A DNA stretch of 64,000 nt from Cohnella thailandensis. GTDB lineage: Bacteria; Bacillota; Bacilli; Paenibacillales; Paenibacillaceae. The DNA is taken from positions 248,001 to 312,000 of the forward strand of contig NZ_JACJVQ010000007.1 in the NCBI RefSeq assembly GCF_014212135.1. Direction: 5' to 3'. Numbering within the stretch: the first letter of the stretch is position 1; every line of letters begins with the position of its first letter. The notes beneath the pieces were generated by a model. It was not told the origin of the DNA. It saw only the letters and a list, made by a program, of their open reading frames with translations, and made no database searches. Of this stretch, positions 53,243-61,679 are shown in pieces. Made by a program: the position numbers and the translations under genes.

Positions 53243-54968
53243 GAATATCCGTCTCCTTGCCGCTTGCTATCGGGATGTATAAGGTGAAAATCATGCCGCC
53301 GCCCGGGCGGGCCGCCGCCTGGATTCGCGCTTGTCCTCCGTACAGCACTTGCAATCTGCGTGCCGTGTTGACTAAGCCTACGCCTTTATCTTGATGACTT
53401 GGTGCTTCACCCGCCGTTCCGTTTACCCGTCGGATCAGGCGGGAGACGTTCTCTTCGCTAAGCCCTCGGCCGTTGTCTCCGATGGCAATCTCCAGCATAG
53501 GGCCATGAATCGCCGCGCGAAGCTCGATGGCCGGGTTCTCCGGCCGAGAGGAGAATCCGTGTTGGATCGCATTCTCGACGATGGGCTGCAGCAGCAACCT
53601 CGGGAGCTGGATCGATTCCGTTCCCTCTCCCAGCTCATAGGTGAACTCGATGTCCAATCGGTTGCGAATTTGCATGACTTGCACATAGCTTCCCAGCACC
53701 TTGCATTCCTCGGCCAGCTTAAGCGGTTCGTCGATATGAACGTAGGCCCGCAATAATCGCATCAGAGCGTCGAGCATGGCGCCATGCGGCTCGTCTCCGC
53801 TAAGCAGCAAGCTGACCTTGATGGAATTTAGCGTGTTCAGGAGAAAATGCGGCCGAATCTGCGCGGCCAATGCCTGAAGCTCCAGCAGCCGCTTCTCCTC
53901 CTGCTCGCTCTCCACTTGATGCAGCAGCCCGTTGATATCGTCCAGCATCTGATTAAACGCGGCGGAGAGAACGGCAACCTCGTCTTTTCCTTTGACCGGT
54001 ATTCGGACGTCTCGCTTCCCGCCGACGTACTGCTTGACGCTGGAACGGAGCAAACGGATCGGCTTGTGGATATATCCGGCCCAGAACATCGACAAGATCA
54101 AGAACGCGAGGAAAAAGAAGCCGACCAATGAAAGAGATACCTTAAATTCCCGGTTAATCTGGTTGTCGATCAGCCAACGCGGCATCTCGCTCGACAGCAC
54201 CCAGCCGGTCTTCGGTATGGAGACTTTGCTAACCAGCATGCCGCCGGCCGCTCCTGCTTCGCTCCCGCCCTTAACGGCAATGATCTCGCCTGACCGATCG
54301 GTTAGCGAGAACACAATATCCGGGTTGCCGGTGTCCAGCAAGCCGTGGAAATACGATTGAGGAATTCCGATGAACAACGTCGCCAGCTTCTCGCGGTTGC
54401 GGGGATCGACGATGAATCGGGCCGCATAATAATATTCGGGAGCGGAATCCTTCTCTCCGGAAGGAAACCACTGCAGCGAAGTCGTCTCCTTCGCGTCCAG
54501 ACGGCCGCTCTCCCGCATGAACGACTCCGACAGCGCGGAGAACACGGGAACGGATTTGTCCCCCATGATCATTCGGTTCTCCTTATTCACGATCATCATC
54601 TTCAAGTCGGCATCGGCCGACTGCATGAACAACAGATCGGCCATCGTGTCCAACCGCGAATAAGATTGATAAGTCTCGAAATCGGCAAAGCTTTCGGCAT
54701 CCTTCAGATGCCGAAAGCTCTCTAAAATATCCGGGTTGTACGATTGAGAGAAGTAGACCGATGCGAAGGAGATGCTGTCGATCGTCTTCCCGATTTGATT
54801 CGCGATGACCGTAAGCGTCTCTTCGTTCGAACGGGCCAGCTTCACGCTCACGTTCTGTTTCACGGAAGAATACGACCAATACGTGACGGCGATAAACGGC
54901 AAGAGGATAAAGACCAGGAACGAGAACTGCATTTTACGATGAAAAGAAAATCGGCTTAACCATTCCAT
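53217..54968 (-). CDS. Sensor histidine kinase, YesM type (cassette 4)
   Basis: A membrane kinase of 583 residues from the ATG at 54968. TM1 lies at about 14-34 and TM2 at about 283-305, with a cache-like domain between. HAMP, the His box AQIRPHFLLNTLNSIKVS and the HATPase boxes PIVENAIQHGF, AIGDNGRGL and GVGLVNTARRL follow. A longer in-frame ATG at 55010 overlaps a perfect TATAAT (55009-55014, minus strand), which more likely is the -10 of this gene. It follows the binding-protein gene by about 77 nt. Confidence 0.9.
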   Translation of the reverse strand: MEWLSRFSFHRKMQFSFLVFILLPFIAVTYWSYSSVKQNVSVKLARSNEETLTVIANQIGKTIDSISFASVYFSQSYNPDILESFRHLKDAESFADFETYQSYSRLDTMADLLFMQSADADLKMMIVNKENRMIMGDKSVPVFSALSESFMRESGRLDAKETTSLQWFPSGEKDSAPEYYYAARFIVDPRNREKLATLFIGIPQSYFHGLLDTGNPDIVFSLTDRSGEIIAVKGGSEAGAAGGMLVSKVSIPKTGWVLSSEMPRWLIDNQINREFKVSLSLVGFFFLAFLILSMFWAGYIHKPIRLLRSSVKQYVGGKRDVRIPVKGKDEVAVLSAAFNQMLDDINGLLHQVESEQEEKRLLELQALAAQIRPHFLLNTLNSIKVSLLLSGDEPHGAMLDALMRLLRAYVHIDEPLKLAEECKVLGSYVQVMQIRNRLDIEFTYELGEGTESIQLPRLLLQPIVENAIQHGFSSRPENPAIELRAAIHGPMLEIAIGDNGRGLSEENVSRLIRRVNGTAGEAPSHQDKGVGLVNTARRLQVLYGGQARIQAAARPGGGMIFTLYIPIASGKETDIHDEGNANR

Positions 54969-55045
54969 AACGTGATCAACCTGCCTGAAATATTCATGAT
55001 TACGTTTCATTATACTTGCCGCGCACGTTCCCGGTCTGACAATTT

Positions 55046-56380
55046 CTACTTGTTAGCCTCCACCACTTTTTTAACCTCATTCGTCATCGTGGTCTTTACT
55101 TCATCGAAGCTCAAGTTATTCAGCATATAGTTGGAGAAGCCGTTCTCGACGATGGTCTTCAATTCGGATCCATAAGGCACGCTAAACGTATTCGCGACTT
55201 TAATGCGGGGATCGAACAATGTCTTGGTCAACGATTCGGTATCGATCAGATCCGTATTCTCTTTGAAAAAGTCGTTAATCAACACGGCGCCGTCAACGCC
55301 TTTATAGGTAGGAATTTCATGCGTGTATTTATAGGACTCTTTGGTCATCCATTTCACGAAGTCGAACGCCGCTTCCTTATGCTTCGACTTCGCGCCGATC
55401 GCAAGTCCGCCGCCGCCGATGCTGGTCATGCCGATCTCTTGCGAATCCACGGAGCGAGGCACGGGCGCGAAGACCATCTGGAAGTCGTGCGGGAATTTCT
55501 CCTGGTTCAGACCGGCTCGTACCACGTAACTAGGTACCGCCAGCATGCTGGCGTTGCCGGCAAAAAACTGCTGCAGCACGTGGTAGTTGGATGCCAGCAC
55601 ATCCGAATAGGGCTCCACGCTCTTGTCCTCCTTCTCCATCGCGCGACGCAATTCGAAGAAGTATTTAAAAGAAGGATCGTCGAAGATCGGGTTCAGGTTC
55701 GCATCCAATTGCGGATTCGGTCGTTCGGTATACGCGATGATGTTAGCATATTCGCCCCAAGTGTGGAAGTACGTGCCGTAATGTCCGTCCGCCGTAAGCT
55801 TCTTGGCGTAATCGCGGAAGTCGTCCCACGTCCAGCCCATCTCGGGAAGCTTAAGGCCCGCCTTCTCGAGGTGTTCGCGGTTGAATACCGTAAGCCATTG
55901 AGTAGAGCTCGACAAGAGACCGTAGATTTGGTCGTCCAGTTTGATAACCTTGTTGTATTCTTCTTCCGGGTTTACCTTCTCTTGTTCAAAGAACGAGTTA
56001 AGCGGTTCCACGACTCCTCGCGAAGCGCGTTCAAGCAATTCTTCTTCATTGCCGGTCATGAACACGTCGGCGACTTCGCCGCTGCTGATCATGATGTCCA
56101 ATTTTTTCATAAAATCCGTACTGTTGCTGTTCTGAACAAGGGAGACATATTCCACTTCCACCTTGTCCTGCGATTCATTGTACGCCTGAACGGCCTTGTA
56201 AATCGGCTCATCCGGCTTGCTGACCTTGAAGGTATAGAATTTAATCTTCTCCTTGCCTGCGGCCTGTCCGCCGGATCCCGACGCGCTCGCCTCGGAAGGA
56301 TTGTTATTGCCCTTGCTTCCGCATGCGGCTACGGCAAGAACCAGGAACAGACAAATCAATAACAATGGCGTTTTCTTCAA
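55046..56380 (-). CDS. Extracellular sugar-binding lipoprotein, family 1 (cassette 4)
   Basis: At 444 residues this is shorter than the other three binding proteins and belongs to the MalE/UgpB-like family 1 group. The lipobox VAAC is followed by a Gly/Ser/Asn linker. WTWDDFRDYAKKLT and GGGGLAIGAKSKHKEAAFDFVKWM are typical of the family. The start is a TTG with AAGGGGG about 8 nt upstream. It has its own promoter with the repeated box architecture, separate from the permease promoter. Confidence 0.88.
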   Translation of the reverse strand: MKKTPLLLICLFLVLAVAACGSKGNNNPSEASASGSGGQAAGKEKIKFYTFKVSKPDEPIYKAVQAYNESQDKVEVEYVSLVQNSNSTDFMKKLDIMISSGEVADVFMTGNEEELLERASRGVVEPLNSFFEQEKVNPEEEYNKVIKLDDQIYGLLSSSTQWLTVFNREHLEKAGLKLPEMGWTWDDFRDYAKKLTADGHYGTYFHTWGEYANIIAYTERPNPQLDANLNPIFDDPSFKYFFELRRAMEKEDKSVEPYSDVLASNYHVLQQFFAGNASMLAVPSYVVRAGLNQEKFPHDFQMVFAPVPRSVDSQEIGMTSIGGGGLAIGAKSKHKEAAFDFVKWMTKESYKYTHEIPTYKGVDGAVLINDFFKENTDLIDTESLTKTLFDPRIKVANTFSVPYGSELKTIVENGFSNYMLNNLSFDEVKTTMTNEVKKVVEANK

Positions 56381-56415
56381 AACTATTTCCCCCTTCTATT
56401 GGTTGTTGCAGGCTC

Positions 56416-56482
56416 ATTATACTACCCTATCATGGTCTATACCGTGTACAGAATTGCGGTTTGCGCGTAGACATTTTTGACC
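56416..56482 (-). promoter_or_regulatory. Repeated promoter architecture, copy A (binding protein)
   Basis: Read on the minus strand, the box GGTCAAAAATGTCTACGCG (56464-56482) lies 42 bp upstream of a perfect -10 TATAAT (56416-56421). A second box beginning 23 bp further downstream ends in TACACGGT, overlapping a non-consensus -35 (CGGTAT). The start codon is 35 bp beyond the -10. Copies B and C have identical spacing. Confidence 0.75.
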
Positions 56483-56511
56483 TGGCTGCTCTGCATGGGC
56501 CAAACCCGTGC

Positions 56512-57348
56512 CTAGCCTTTGACCCCTCCGATGGCAATCCCTTGAATAACCTGCTTCTGCAGCGCCAGGAATAACGCAAGCAAGGGGATGATCGCCGCTA
56601 CGGAAGCCATCATCATTACCGCGATTCGCGTGCCGAATTCTTCTTGGAAAAATTGCATGCCGAGCGGAATCGTGAATAATTTGGTCGAGGTGAGCATGAT
56701 CAGCGGTCCCTGGTAATCATTCCAGGTCCAGATGAACTTAATAATCCCTACGGTCGCCAGAATCGGCTTGCTCAGGGGGAGCATAATGTTCCAAAAGACG
56801 CGGAAAAACCCGGCGCCGTCCAGTTCGGCCGCTTCAAGCATATCGTCATGGATGCTAGCCATGAACTGGCGCAAAAGAAAGGAAAAATAACTGGAGAATA
56901 TTCCCATCAGTATTAGGGCGGCGTGAGTGTCGTATAATCCCGCTTCCTTGATCATAATGTAACGCGGGACAAGCGTCGCCTGCTCCGGAATCATCATGAA
57001 CGCTAGCATCAGGCTGAACACAAACGCCCGGCCTTTGAATTCCAGTTTGGATAGCGCATAGCCGGCCATCGAAGAGATCAATATCGTCGCCAGGGTGGAG
57101 ATCACCGCGATCTTGATCGAGTTCATATAGAACAAGCCGAAGGAGACGTCGCCCATCCACACCGCTTTGAAGTTGGCGATCAGGTTCCATTCCTTCGGAA
57201 TCCATTGAATCGGGAATGTCCACACATCCCGTTCCGTCTTCGCGGAGGCGGATAACATCCAGAACAGCGGCAGCAAGAAGAATACGGACAATACCGCGAA
57301 CAACACGGTCAAAATCACATTGCTTGGCTTAATTCGAGTTAGTGACAT
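56512..57348 (-). CDS. Carbohydrate ABC transporter permease, MalG type (cassette 4)
   Basis: A six-helix permease of 278 residues. The EAA loop LEAAELDGAGFFRVFWNIMLPLS and the C-terminal VIQGIAIGGVKG place it in the MalG/LacG group of family 1 importers, matching the binding protein. It follows its partner permease by 24 nt. A 131-nt gap with promoter copy A separates it from the binding-protein gene. Confidence 0.9.
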   Translation of the reverse strand: MSLTRIKPSNVILTVLFAVLSVFFLLPLFWMLSASAKTERDVWTFPIQWIPKEWNLIANFKAVWMGDVSFGLFYMNSIKIAVISTLATILISSMAGYALSKLEFKGRAFVFSLMLAFMMIPEQATLVPRYIMIKEAGLYDTHAALILMGIFSSYFSFLLRQFMASIHDDMLEAAELDGAGFFRVFWNIMLPLSKPILATVGIIKFIWTWNDYQGPLIMLTSTKLFTIPLGMQFFQEEFGTRIAVMMMASVAAIIPLLALFLALQKQVIQGIAIGGVKG

Positions 57349-57372
57349 CTCATGGCTTCCTTTCGTTTCGGT

Positions 57373-58314
57373 CTATTGATGGACTTTCCGGCTTTGCGTC
57401 ATCCAGGTAATGGACGTGACGAGCAGAATCATCAGGAACAGCGCCCATGACATGGCCGAGGCATATCCCATCCTAAAGCGCTCGAACCCTTCCTCGTAAA
57501 TCTGGTACACAATAACCGTACTCGAGTAATTCGGGCCTCCGTTCGTCAGGAACTTGATAAGATCGAACACCTTAAAGGAAGATATCGTGCTCGTAATAGC
57601 CAGGAAAAAGGTAGTCGGACCCAGCAGCGGCAAGGTAATGCGTCTGAACTGCTGAATGCCGGTCGCTCCGTCGATCTTCGCGGCCTCGTACAGCTCTTCC
57701 GGAATATTGGACATCCCCGCCAGAAAGATAATGATCTGGTAGCCGAGAATCTGCCAGATATAGATGATCATAATCGCGATCAGCGAGTAACTCGTGTCGA
57801 CCAGCCAATGCGGCGGGTTGGAGATCCCAAGCTGCATCAGCAGTTGGTTCAGCGGACCTTTGGACGGATGATAGAGCGCTTGCCACACGGCTGCAATCGC
57901 TACGGTCGAGCAAATATAAGGAATAAAGAAGGCGACTTTGAAAAATGTCTTCGCATACAGTTTCTTATGGATCAACGCAGCCAGAACGATGCCGATCAGC
58001 ATGGTCAACGGAACCGTGCCCGCCGAGAAGAGGACATTGTTCTTCAGGGCAAGGATAAAATGATCATCCTTGAACAATTGAACGAAGTTGTCCACCCCGT
58101 TAAAACGAATGGCCGACAGGCCGCCCACCAGGTTCCACTCCGTGAAGCTAAGAACAAGGCTGGAGAGCAACGGGAACAGAGAGAGCCCGATTAAGCCAAT
58201 GACCTCCGGCGCGATAAAGACCCATCCGGCCCATTGCTCGCGCCGCTTGCGCGTCCAGTATGTTTTGGGATTGGCGCTCGAGGCCGAATCCCGGACTATC
58301 ATCCGTTCGCTCAT
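57373..58314 (-). CDS. Carbohydrate ABC transporter permease, MalF type (cassette 4)
   Basis: A six-helix permease of 313 residues with a charged N-terminal tail (about 1-28). The family motif WVFIAPEVIGLIGLSLFPLL and the EAA loop YEAAKIDGATGIQQFRRITLPL are present. GGAGG lies 9 nt before the ATG. It is driven by promoter copy B. Confidence 0.9.
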   Translation of the reverse strand: MSERMIVRDSASSANPKTYWTRKRREQWAGWVFIAPEVIGLIGLSLFPLLSSLVLSFTEWNLVGGLSAIRFNGVDNFVQLFKDDHFILALKNNVLFSAGTVPLTMLIGIVLAALIHKKLYAKTFFKVAFFIPYICSTVAIAAVWQALYHPSKGPLNQLLMQLGISNPPHWLVDTSYSLIAIMIIYIWQILGYQIIIFLAGMSNIPEELYEAAKIDGATGIQQFRRITLPLLGPTTFFLAITSTISSFKVFDLIKFLTNGGPNYSSTVIVYQIYEEGFERFRMGYASAMSWALFLMILLVTSITWMTQSRKVHQ

Positions 58315-58351
58315 TTGTATATACCTCCATGTGCCGCTTTGCTATGAATTC

Positions 58352-58418
58352 ATTGTAGCAAGAGGCTTCGGAGATTACGGTATAGCCTTGCGACTCCTTT
58401 ATGTGCACAATTTTGACC
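58352..58418 (-). promoter_or_regulatory. Repeated promoter architecture, copy B (permeases)
   Basis: On the minus strand the box GGTCAAAATTGTGCACATA (58400-58418) lies 42 bp upstream of the -10 TACAAT (58352-58357). A second box, 23 bp from the first, ends TATACCGT (58377-58384). The -35 position is non-consensus (CCGTAA). Confidence 0.75.
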
Positions 58419-58422
58419 TGAA

Positions 58423-58460
58423 CGCAAAGCGGCCAACCGATGACGGTTGGCCGCTTTGCG
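58423..58460 (-). terminator. 16-bp perfect hairpin after the FAD gene
   Basis: CGCAAAGCGGCCAACC pairs with GGTTGGCCGCTTTGCG around a 6-nt loop, 7 nt after the FAD gene stop and 4 nt before promoter copy B. The T-run is short, but the stem is very strong. It probably separates the two transcripts. Confidence 0.7.
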
Positions 58461-58467
58461 CGATTGG

Positions 58468-60303
58468 TTATTCGTAACAGCGGATCTCGAATATTCGGGC
58501 ATGGACCAGCCCATGGGTGCCGTCGATATCCACGCGCAGCTTGATCACCTTCTCCTGGTTCACGCTGCGGACGATTTGCCGTTGATAGTTATCCCTGACG
58601 GAAATGACTTGAAGGTCCGAAGTTTCAGGATCGGCGAAGCTTACCGTCACCCGAAAGTCCTTAACCGTCTCCGGTTGAGGCCCCCACTCCATCGTTCTCA
58701 ATACTTCGTCGGAATGGGTCAGGGTCAGTCTTCGGTGCATCCCCGTGTCGAATACGAGCACGATCTCCCTAATCGTCACGGGCGCCGGCCATTCCAGTTC
58801 GATCCAAGGCGCCGGGTCGCCGGGCTGCGACATCCAGCGGTGCGTTCCGGGGACGGTCAGTTCCGGCCTGGCGCCGCCCGGACCATGCATCGATCGGGTA
58901 TAGCCGTCCGTGACGTTGGCGGCTTGACCGTCCGGCTGTTCGGAAGAAGCGCGGACAATCGCGCTTAACGCTAGGTTATCTTTAGCCGGCGTAACCCCCG
59001 GCAAATACGCATCTTGTTTCAATAGCTGCTGCTGAACGTTTTGTATGAACTCCTTACTGCGTAGCGCATCCTCCAGCGTCAAGCCGGCTTGAACGGCTAA
59101 CGCGGCGGCCGTGCCCGCGCCTTGTCCCATCACGGCGCAGGTTCCCATCACGCGCGTGCTGGAGAAAGCGATATGCGTCGCCGAGATATTTCGCCCGGCG
59201 AACATTAAGTTCTCCACATTCGCGCTGATCAGCGCCCTGAGCGGAATGCCGTACACGTACCGGCTGATCGGCTGATGGGCTGGATTCAGCTCGGTTGCAT
59301 CTATGCCCTGGGGCGGATGCGTATCCATCGGCCAGCCTCCGTACGCGATCACATCTTGGAAGTGCGTCGCTTGCTCCAGATCGACCTGGGTAAGCAAGTA
59401 TTTTCCGATGAAGCGACGCGACTCTCTTTTTCCGGGAACAAATCCGAACCAGTCCAGAGCCCAATTCTCCGACTCGGGATGAATGCCGCTATTTTTGATA
59501 TGATCCCAGACGCCCATCATTATCGCCAACAGTTCATCCCGAATCCTCTCGTTATCGGCTATCGTGTCCATCATCCCGCCGAATTCGACCCACCAGTAGC
59601 CATATTCCCAGGTAGAGTGGTTGCGGAATTTCAGATCCTCCTCCGAGAATTTGCGCGCCCAAGCGGGAGGTACGAAGCTCATAGGCCGGCCCATATCCCG
59701 GGTGGTGAACAAGAGCGACGAGCCCTGCCGATAGGAATCCGCTTTCTCGTTCGCGAGAGTCTCCCCATACTCGCTTGCCGCCTCGCGCCCCGTCTTATAC
59801 AAGGCGCCCGCTTCCATCCCCAGCCGCCCATCCCCTGTGCAATCCATGTACACTTTGGCATGGATCCGGAACCGATGCTCCGTGCTCTCTCGAACCGCCA
59901 GAGCGGAATCGATCCTGCCATCCTTCACATCCGCTTCGATTACCGTCGTATTTAACAGAAGCGTCAGATTGGGCTCGGCCCTGCATTTCTCGTAGAGAAT
60001 CAAGTCGAACATCGAGGCGCTCCGTTGGGGATTGCGAACGGCATTTTCCAGAAGGATCTCTTCCAGAATACCGCCTTCGCGCGCCTCCGTTTCAAGTTCC
60101 TTTCTCCGTTTGGAGTTAGCCGCCCCAACGATGTGCATCCGTATCTCGGAAGAAGCGTTGCCCCCGAGCACAGGCCGATCCTGGCATAGAACGACTTGGG
60201 CTCCATTCCGGGCCGCCGCAATCGCTGCCGACACCCCCGATATTCCTCCCCCGGCAACGAAAAGATCGGGTTCCAATGTGATTACGCCCTGTTTATCCGC
60301 CAT
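58468..60303 (-). CDS. FAD-dependent oxidoreductase with C-terminal discoidin-like domain
   Basis: This 611-residue protein has no signal peptide. The N terminus carries the FAD-binding motif [40 protein letters not shown] and, near residue 400, [21 protein letters not shown] (FAD_oxidored family). From about residue 455 a separate beta-rich domain begins ([40 protein letters not shown]) that looks like an F5/8-type C (discoidin) domain, usually a sugar-binding module. The partner at 49099 lacks it. The reaction is unknown; a role in oxidising an imported saccharide is a guess. It is the first structural gene of cassette 4, with promoter copy C. Confidence 0.78.
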   Translation of the reverse strand: MADKQGVITLEPDLFVAGGGISGVSAAIAAARNGAQVVLCQDRPVLGGNASSEIRMHIVGAANSKRRKELETEAREGGILEEILLENAVRNPQRSASMFDLILYEKCRAEPNLTLLLNTTVIEADVKDGRIDSALAVRESTEHRFRIHAKVYMDCTGDGRLGMEAGALYKTGREAASEYGETLANEKADSYRQGSSLLFTTRDMGRPMSFVPPAWARKFSEEDLKFRNHSTWEYGYWWVEFGGMMDTIADNERIRDELLAIMMGVWDHIKNSGIHPESENWALDWFGFVPGKRESRRFIGKYLLTQVDLEQATHFQDVIAYGGWPMDTHPPQGIDATELNPAHQPISRYVYGIPLRALISANVENLMFAGRNISATHIAFSSTRVMGTCAVMGQGAGTAAALAVQAGLTLEDALRSKEFIQNVQQQLLKQDAYLPGVTPAKDNLALSAIVRASSEQPDGQAANVTDGYTRSMHGPGGARPELTVPGTHRWMSQPGDPAPWIELEWPAPVTIREIVLVFDTGMHRRLTLTHSDEVLRTMEWGPQPETVKDFRVTVSFADPETSDLQVISVRDNYQRQIVRSVNQEKVIKLRVDIDGTHGLVHARIFEIRCYE

Positions 60304-60360
60304 CTAACGAAAAGGCCTCCGTTCCAATCGAATTGAGGTACAGAATGGTTCACTATCGTT

Positions 60361-60427
60361 AGTGTAGCTTGGGAGATCAGGAAGCACGGTATAATTAATT
60401 GACCCTCTCGCGTGAACAATTTTGACC
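60361..60427 (-). promoter_or_regulatory. Repeated promoter architecture, copy C (FAD oxidoreductase)
   Basis: On the minus strand the box GGTCAAAATTGTTCACGCG (60409-60427) lies 42 bp upstream of the -10-like TACACT (60361-60366). The second copy starts 23 bp from the first and reads GGTCAATTAATTATACCGT (60386-60404), showing the direct-repeat nature most clearly. The start codon is about 58 bp beyond the -10. Confidence 0.72.
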
Positions 60428-60597
60428 CCTTACTTTTCCAATAACATTGCTTATAGGAATCGGACCGATTGGTCAGCTGTCTAATGCGCCGCAATTCGGA
60501 TTCGATTTTTTTATATTCTCTATTTAGTTGTCATCCAGGTTCTTCTTTGGTTCCGTCGGCGCAGGTCATGAGCAACGCATTGCAAATTCCAATCAAA
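60428..60597. other. Intergenic stretch between promoter copy C and the tRNA terminator
   Basis: I see no gene here. It contains a 13-bp palindrome AATCGG-A-CCGATT (60458-60470) and an oligo-T stretch near 60510, and is richer in A and T than the genes around it. Confidence 0.4.
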
Positions 60598-60638
60598 CAA
60601 AAAGCTCCTGAATCGTCGCAGGGACCGATTCAAGAGCT
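60598..60638 (-). terminator. Rho-independent terminator of tRNA-Leu
   Basis: On the minus strand AGCTCTTGAATCG pairs with CGATTCAGGAGCT around a 10-nt loop, with one mismatch, followed by a run of T. It lies 15 nt after the tRNA 3' end. Confidence 0.8.
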
Positions 60639-60653
60639 GGTTCATTCTTAGGG

Positions 60654-60741
60654 TGGTGCGGACGAGAGGACTCGAACCTCCACGGGGGGTTAGCCCACTG
60701 GAACCTGAATCCAGCGCGTCTGCCAATTCCGCCACGTCCGC
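60654..60741 (-). tRNA. tRNA-Leu (anticodon CAG)
   Basis: The minus strand folds into a class II tRNA. The acceptor stem is GCGGACG/CGTCCGC. The anticodon arm CTGGA-TTCAGGT-TCCAG gives anticodon CAG, reading CUG. There is a long variable arm, then the T arm GAGG-TTCGAGT-CCTC, and an encoded CCA end. The large variable arm is typical of leucine tRNA. A promoter and a terminator flank it, so it is transcribed alone. Confidence 0.93.
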
Positions 60742-60782
60742 ATATTCGCCGTTGTCGAAGTAGTTCAACGTCAGCGAAATAT

Positions 60783-60812
60783 AATTTATCATAGATCAAT
60801 TAGTTAAGTCAA
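60783..60812 (-). promoter_or_regulatory. Promoter of tRNA-Leu
   Basis: TTGACT (60807-60812) and TAAATT (60783-60788) on the minus strand are 18 bp apart, about 42 bp upstream of the tRNA. The surrounding sequence is AT-rich. Confidence 0.55.
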
Positions 60813-60824
60813 GCATTTATTTAT

Positions 60825-61634
60825 CTATCCTTCTAATCCCAATAAATCGGCGACCATCGGCATGACTTCAAGCTGGGGCAGCGGTTCGTCGACGAGCAGC
60901 GTGCGTTTGAATTCCACGGAAGGGGACAAAATATACAGCGGAACAAGGCGCTCCTCGGGATCCGTGCCCCCGTGCTGACCGTCCGCGCTCATGCCATGAT
61001 CCGATGTAACGATGACAAGGTAGCCCTCTTCCGTCCACTGGGGCACAAGCATCGCGAGAAGGGTGTCGGCCGTTCGGACGGCCGCCGCGTATTCCTTGCT
61101 CTCTCCCCCGTGAAGATGCCCCGCGTAATCGATATTCATCGAATGGATATAGAGGAAGTCCGGATTGCAGGCCCCCCTCAAATATTCGGCATCGGAGAAA
61201 AGATGGCTGTCCGGATACGAATCCTCGAAGTAAAAAATGCCGTTCTGGATGGGCTTGTTCATGTCGTATTGATGGCGATCGGTCAGCGGATTGAAGGGCG
61301 CCGAGTTGTAGAGCTCGCTTACCCAGTGATAAGCGGCCGCCGCGGTCGTCAACCCGCCGTCCGCCGCCAAATGGAAGAGGCTGAGCTCTCGGCTGCGGCG
61401 CGCGATCGGATTGGCCGTAATGCCGTTGCGGACGGCGGGCGTGCCGGTCAGAAGCACCTCGTACAACGGCCTCGACAGGCTGGGCAGCTCCGAGCGGACT
61501 TGGCGGCAAGCCGCGGCTCCTTGCTCGACGAGATGCTCGAGATAACCTAAATACCTGCGAGCCGAATCGTAACGCAGGCCGTCCAGGACGACCATGATGA
61601 CTTTATTGCCTTCGCGATTCCCCATTAGCCTCAT
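60825..61634 (-). CDS. Alkaline phosphatase superfamily hydrolase (type I phosphodiesterase-like)
   Basis: The 269-residue protein has no signal peptide. VIMVVLDGLRYD holds the first metal ligand, SLSRPLYEVLLTGTP the region of the nucleophilic Ser/Thr, IHSMNIDYAGHLHG and TSDHGMSADGQHGG the remaining metal sites. These fit the phosphodiesterase/nucleotide pyrophosphatase family (PF01663). It is shorter than most members. It lies 45 nt after the ABC ATPase gene, so it probably cleaves phosphate or phosphonate from whatever that transporter imports. The ATG at 61634 is 3 nt from GGGAGG; the ATG at 61625 is 12 nt away. Either is possible. Confidence 0.75.
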   Translation of the reverse strand: MRLMGNREGNKVIMVVLDGLRYDSARRYLGYLEHLVEQGAAACRQVRSELPSLSRPLYEVLLTGTPAVRNGITANPIARRSRELSLFHLAADGGLTTAAAAYHWVSELYNSAPFNPLTDRHQYDMNKPIQNGIFYFEDSYPDSHLFSDAEYLRGACNPDFLYIHSMNIDYAGHLHGGESKEYAAAVRTADTLLAMLVPQWTEEGYLVIVTSDHGMSADGQHGGTDPEERLVPLYILSPSVEFKRTLLVDEPLPQLEVMPMVADLLGLEG

Positions 61635-61679
61635 TCGCCTCCCTTTTTTACGAGTCCCGACACTTCTTACTCGCTTGCC

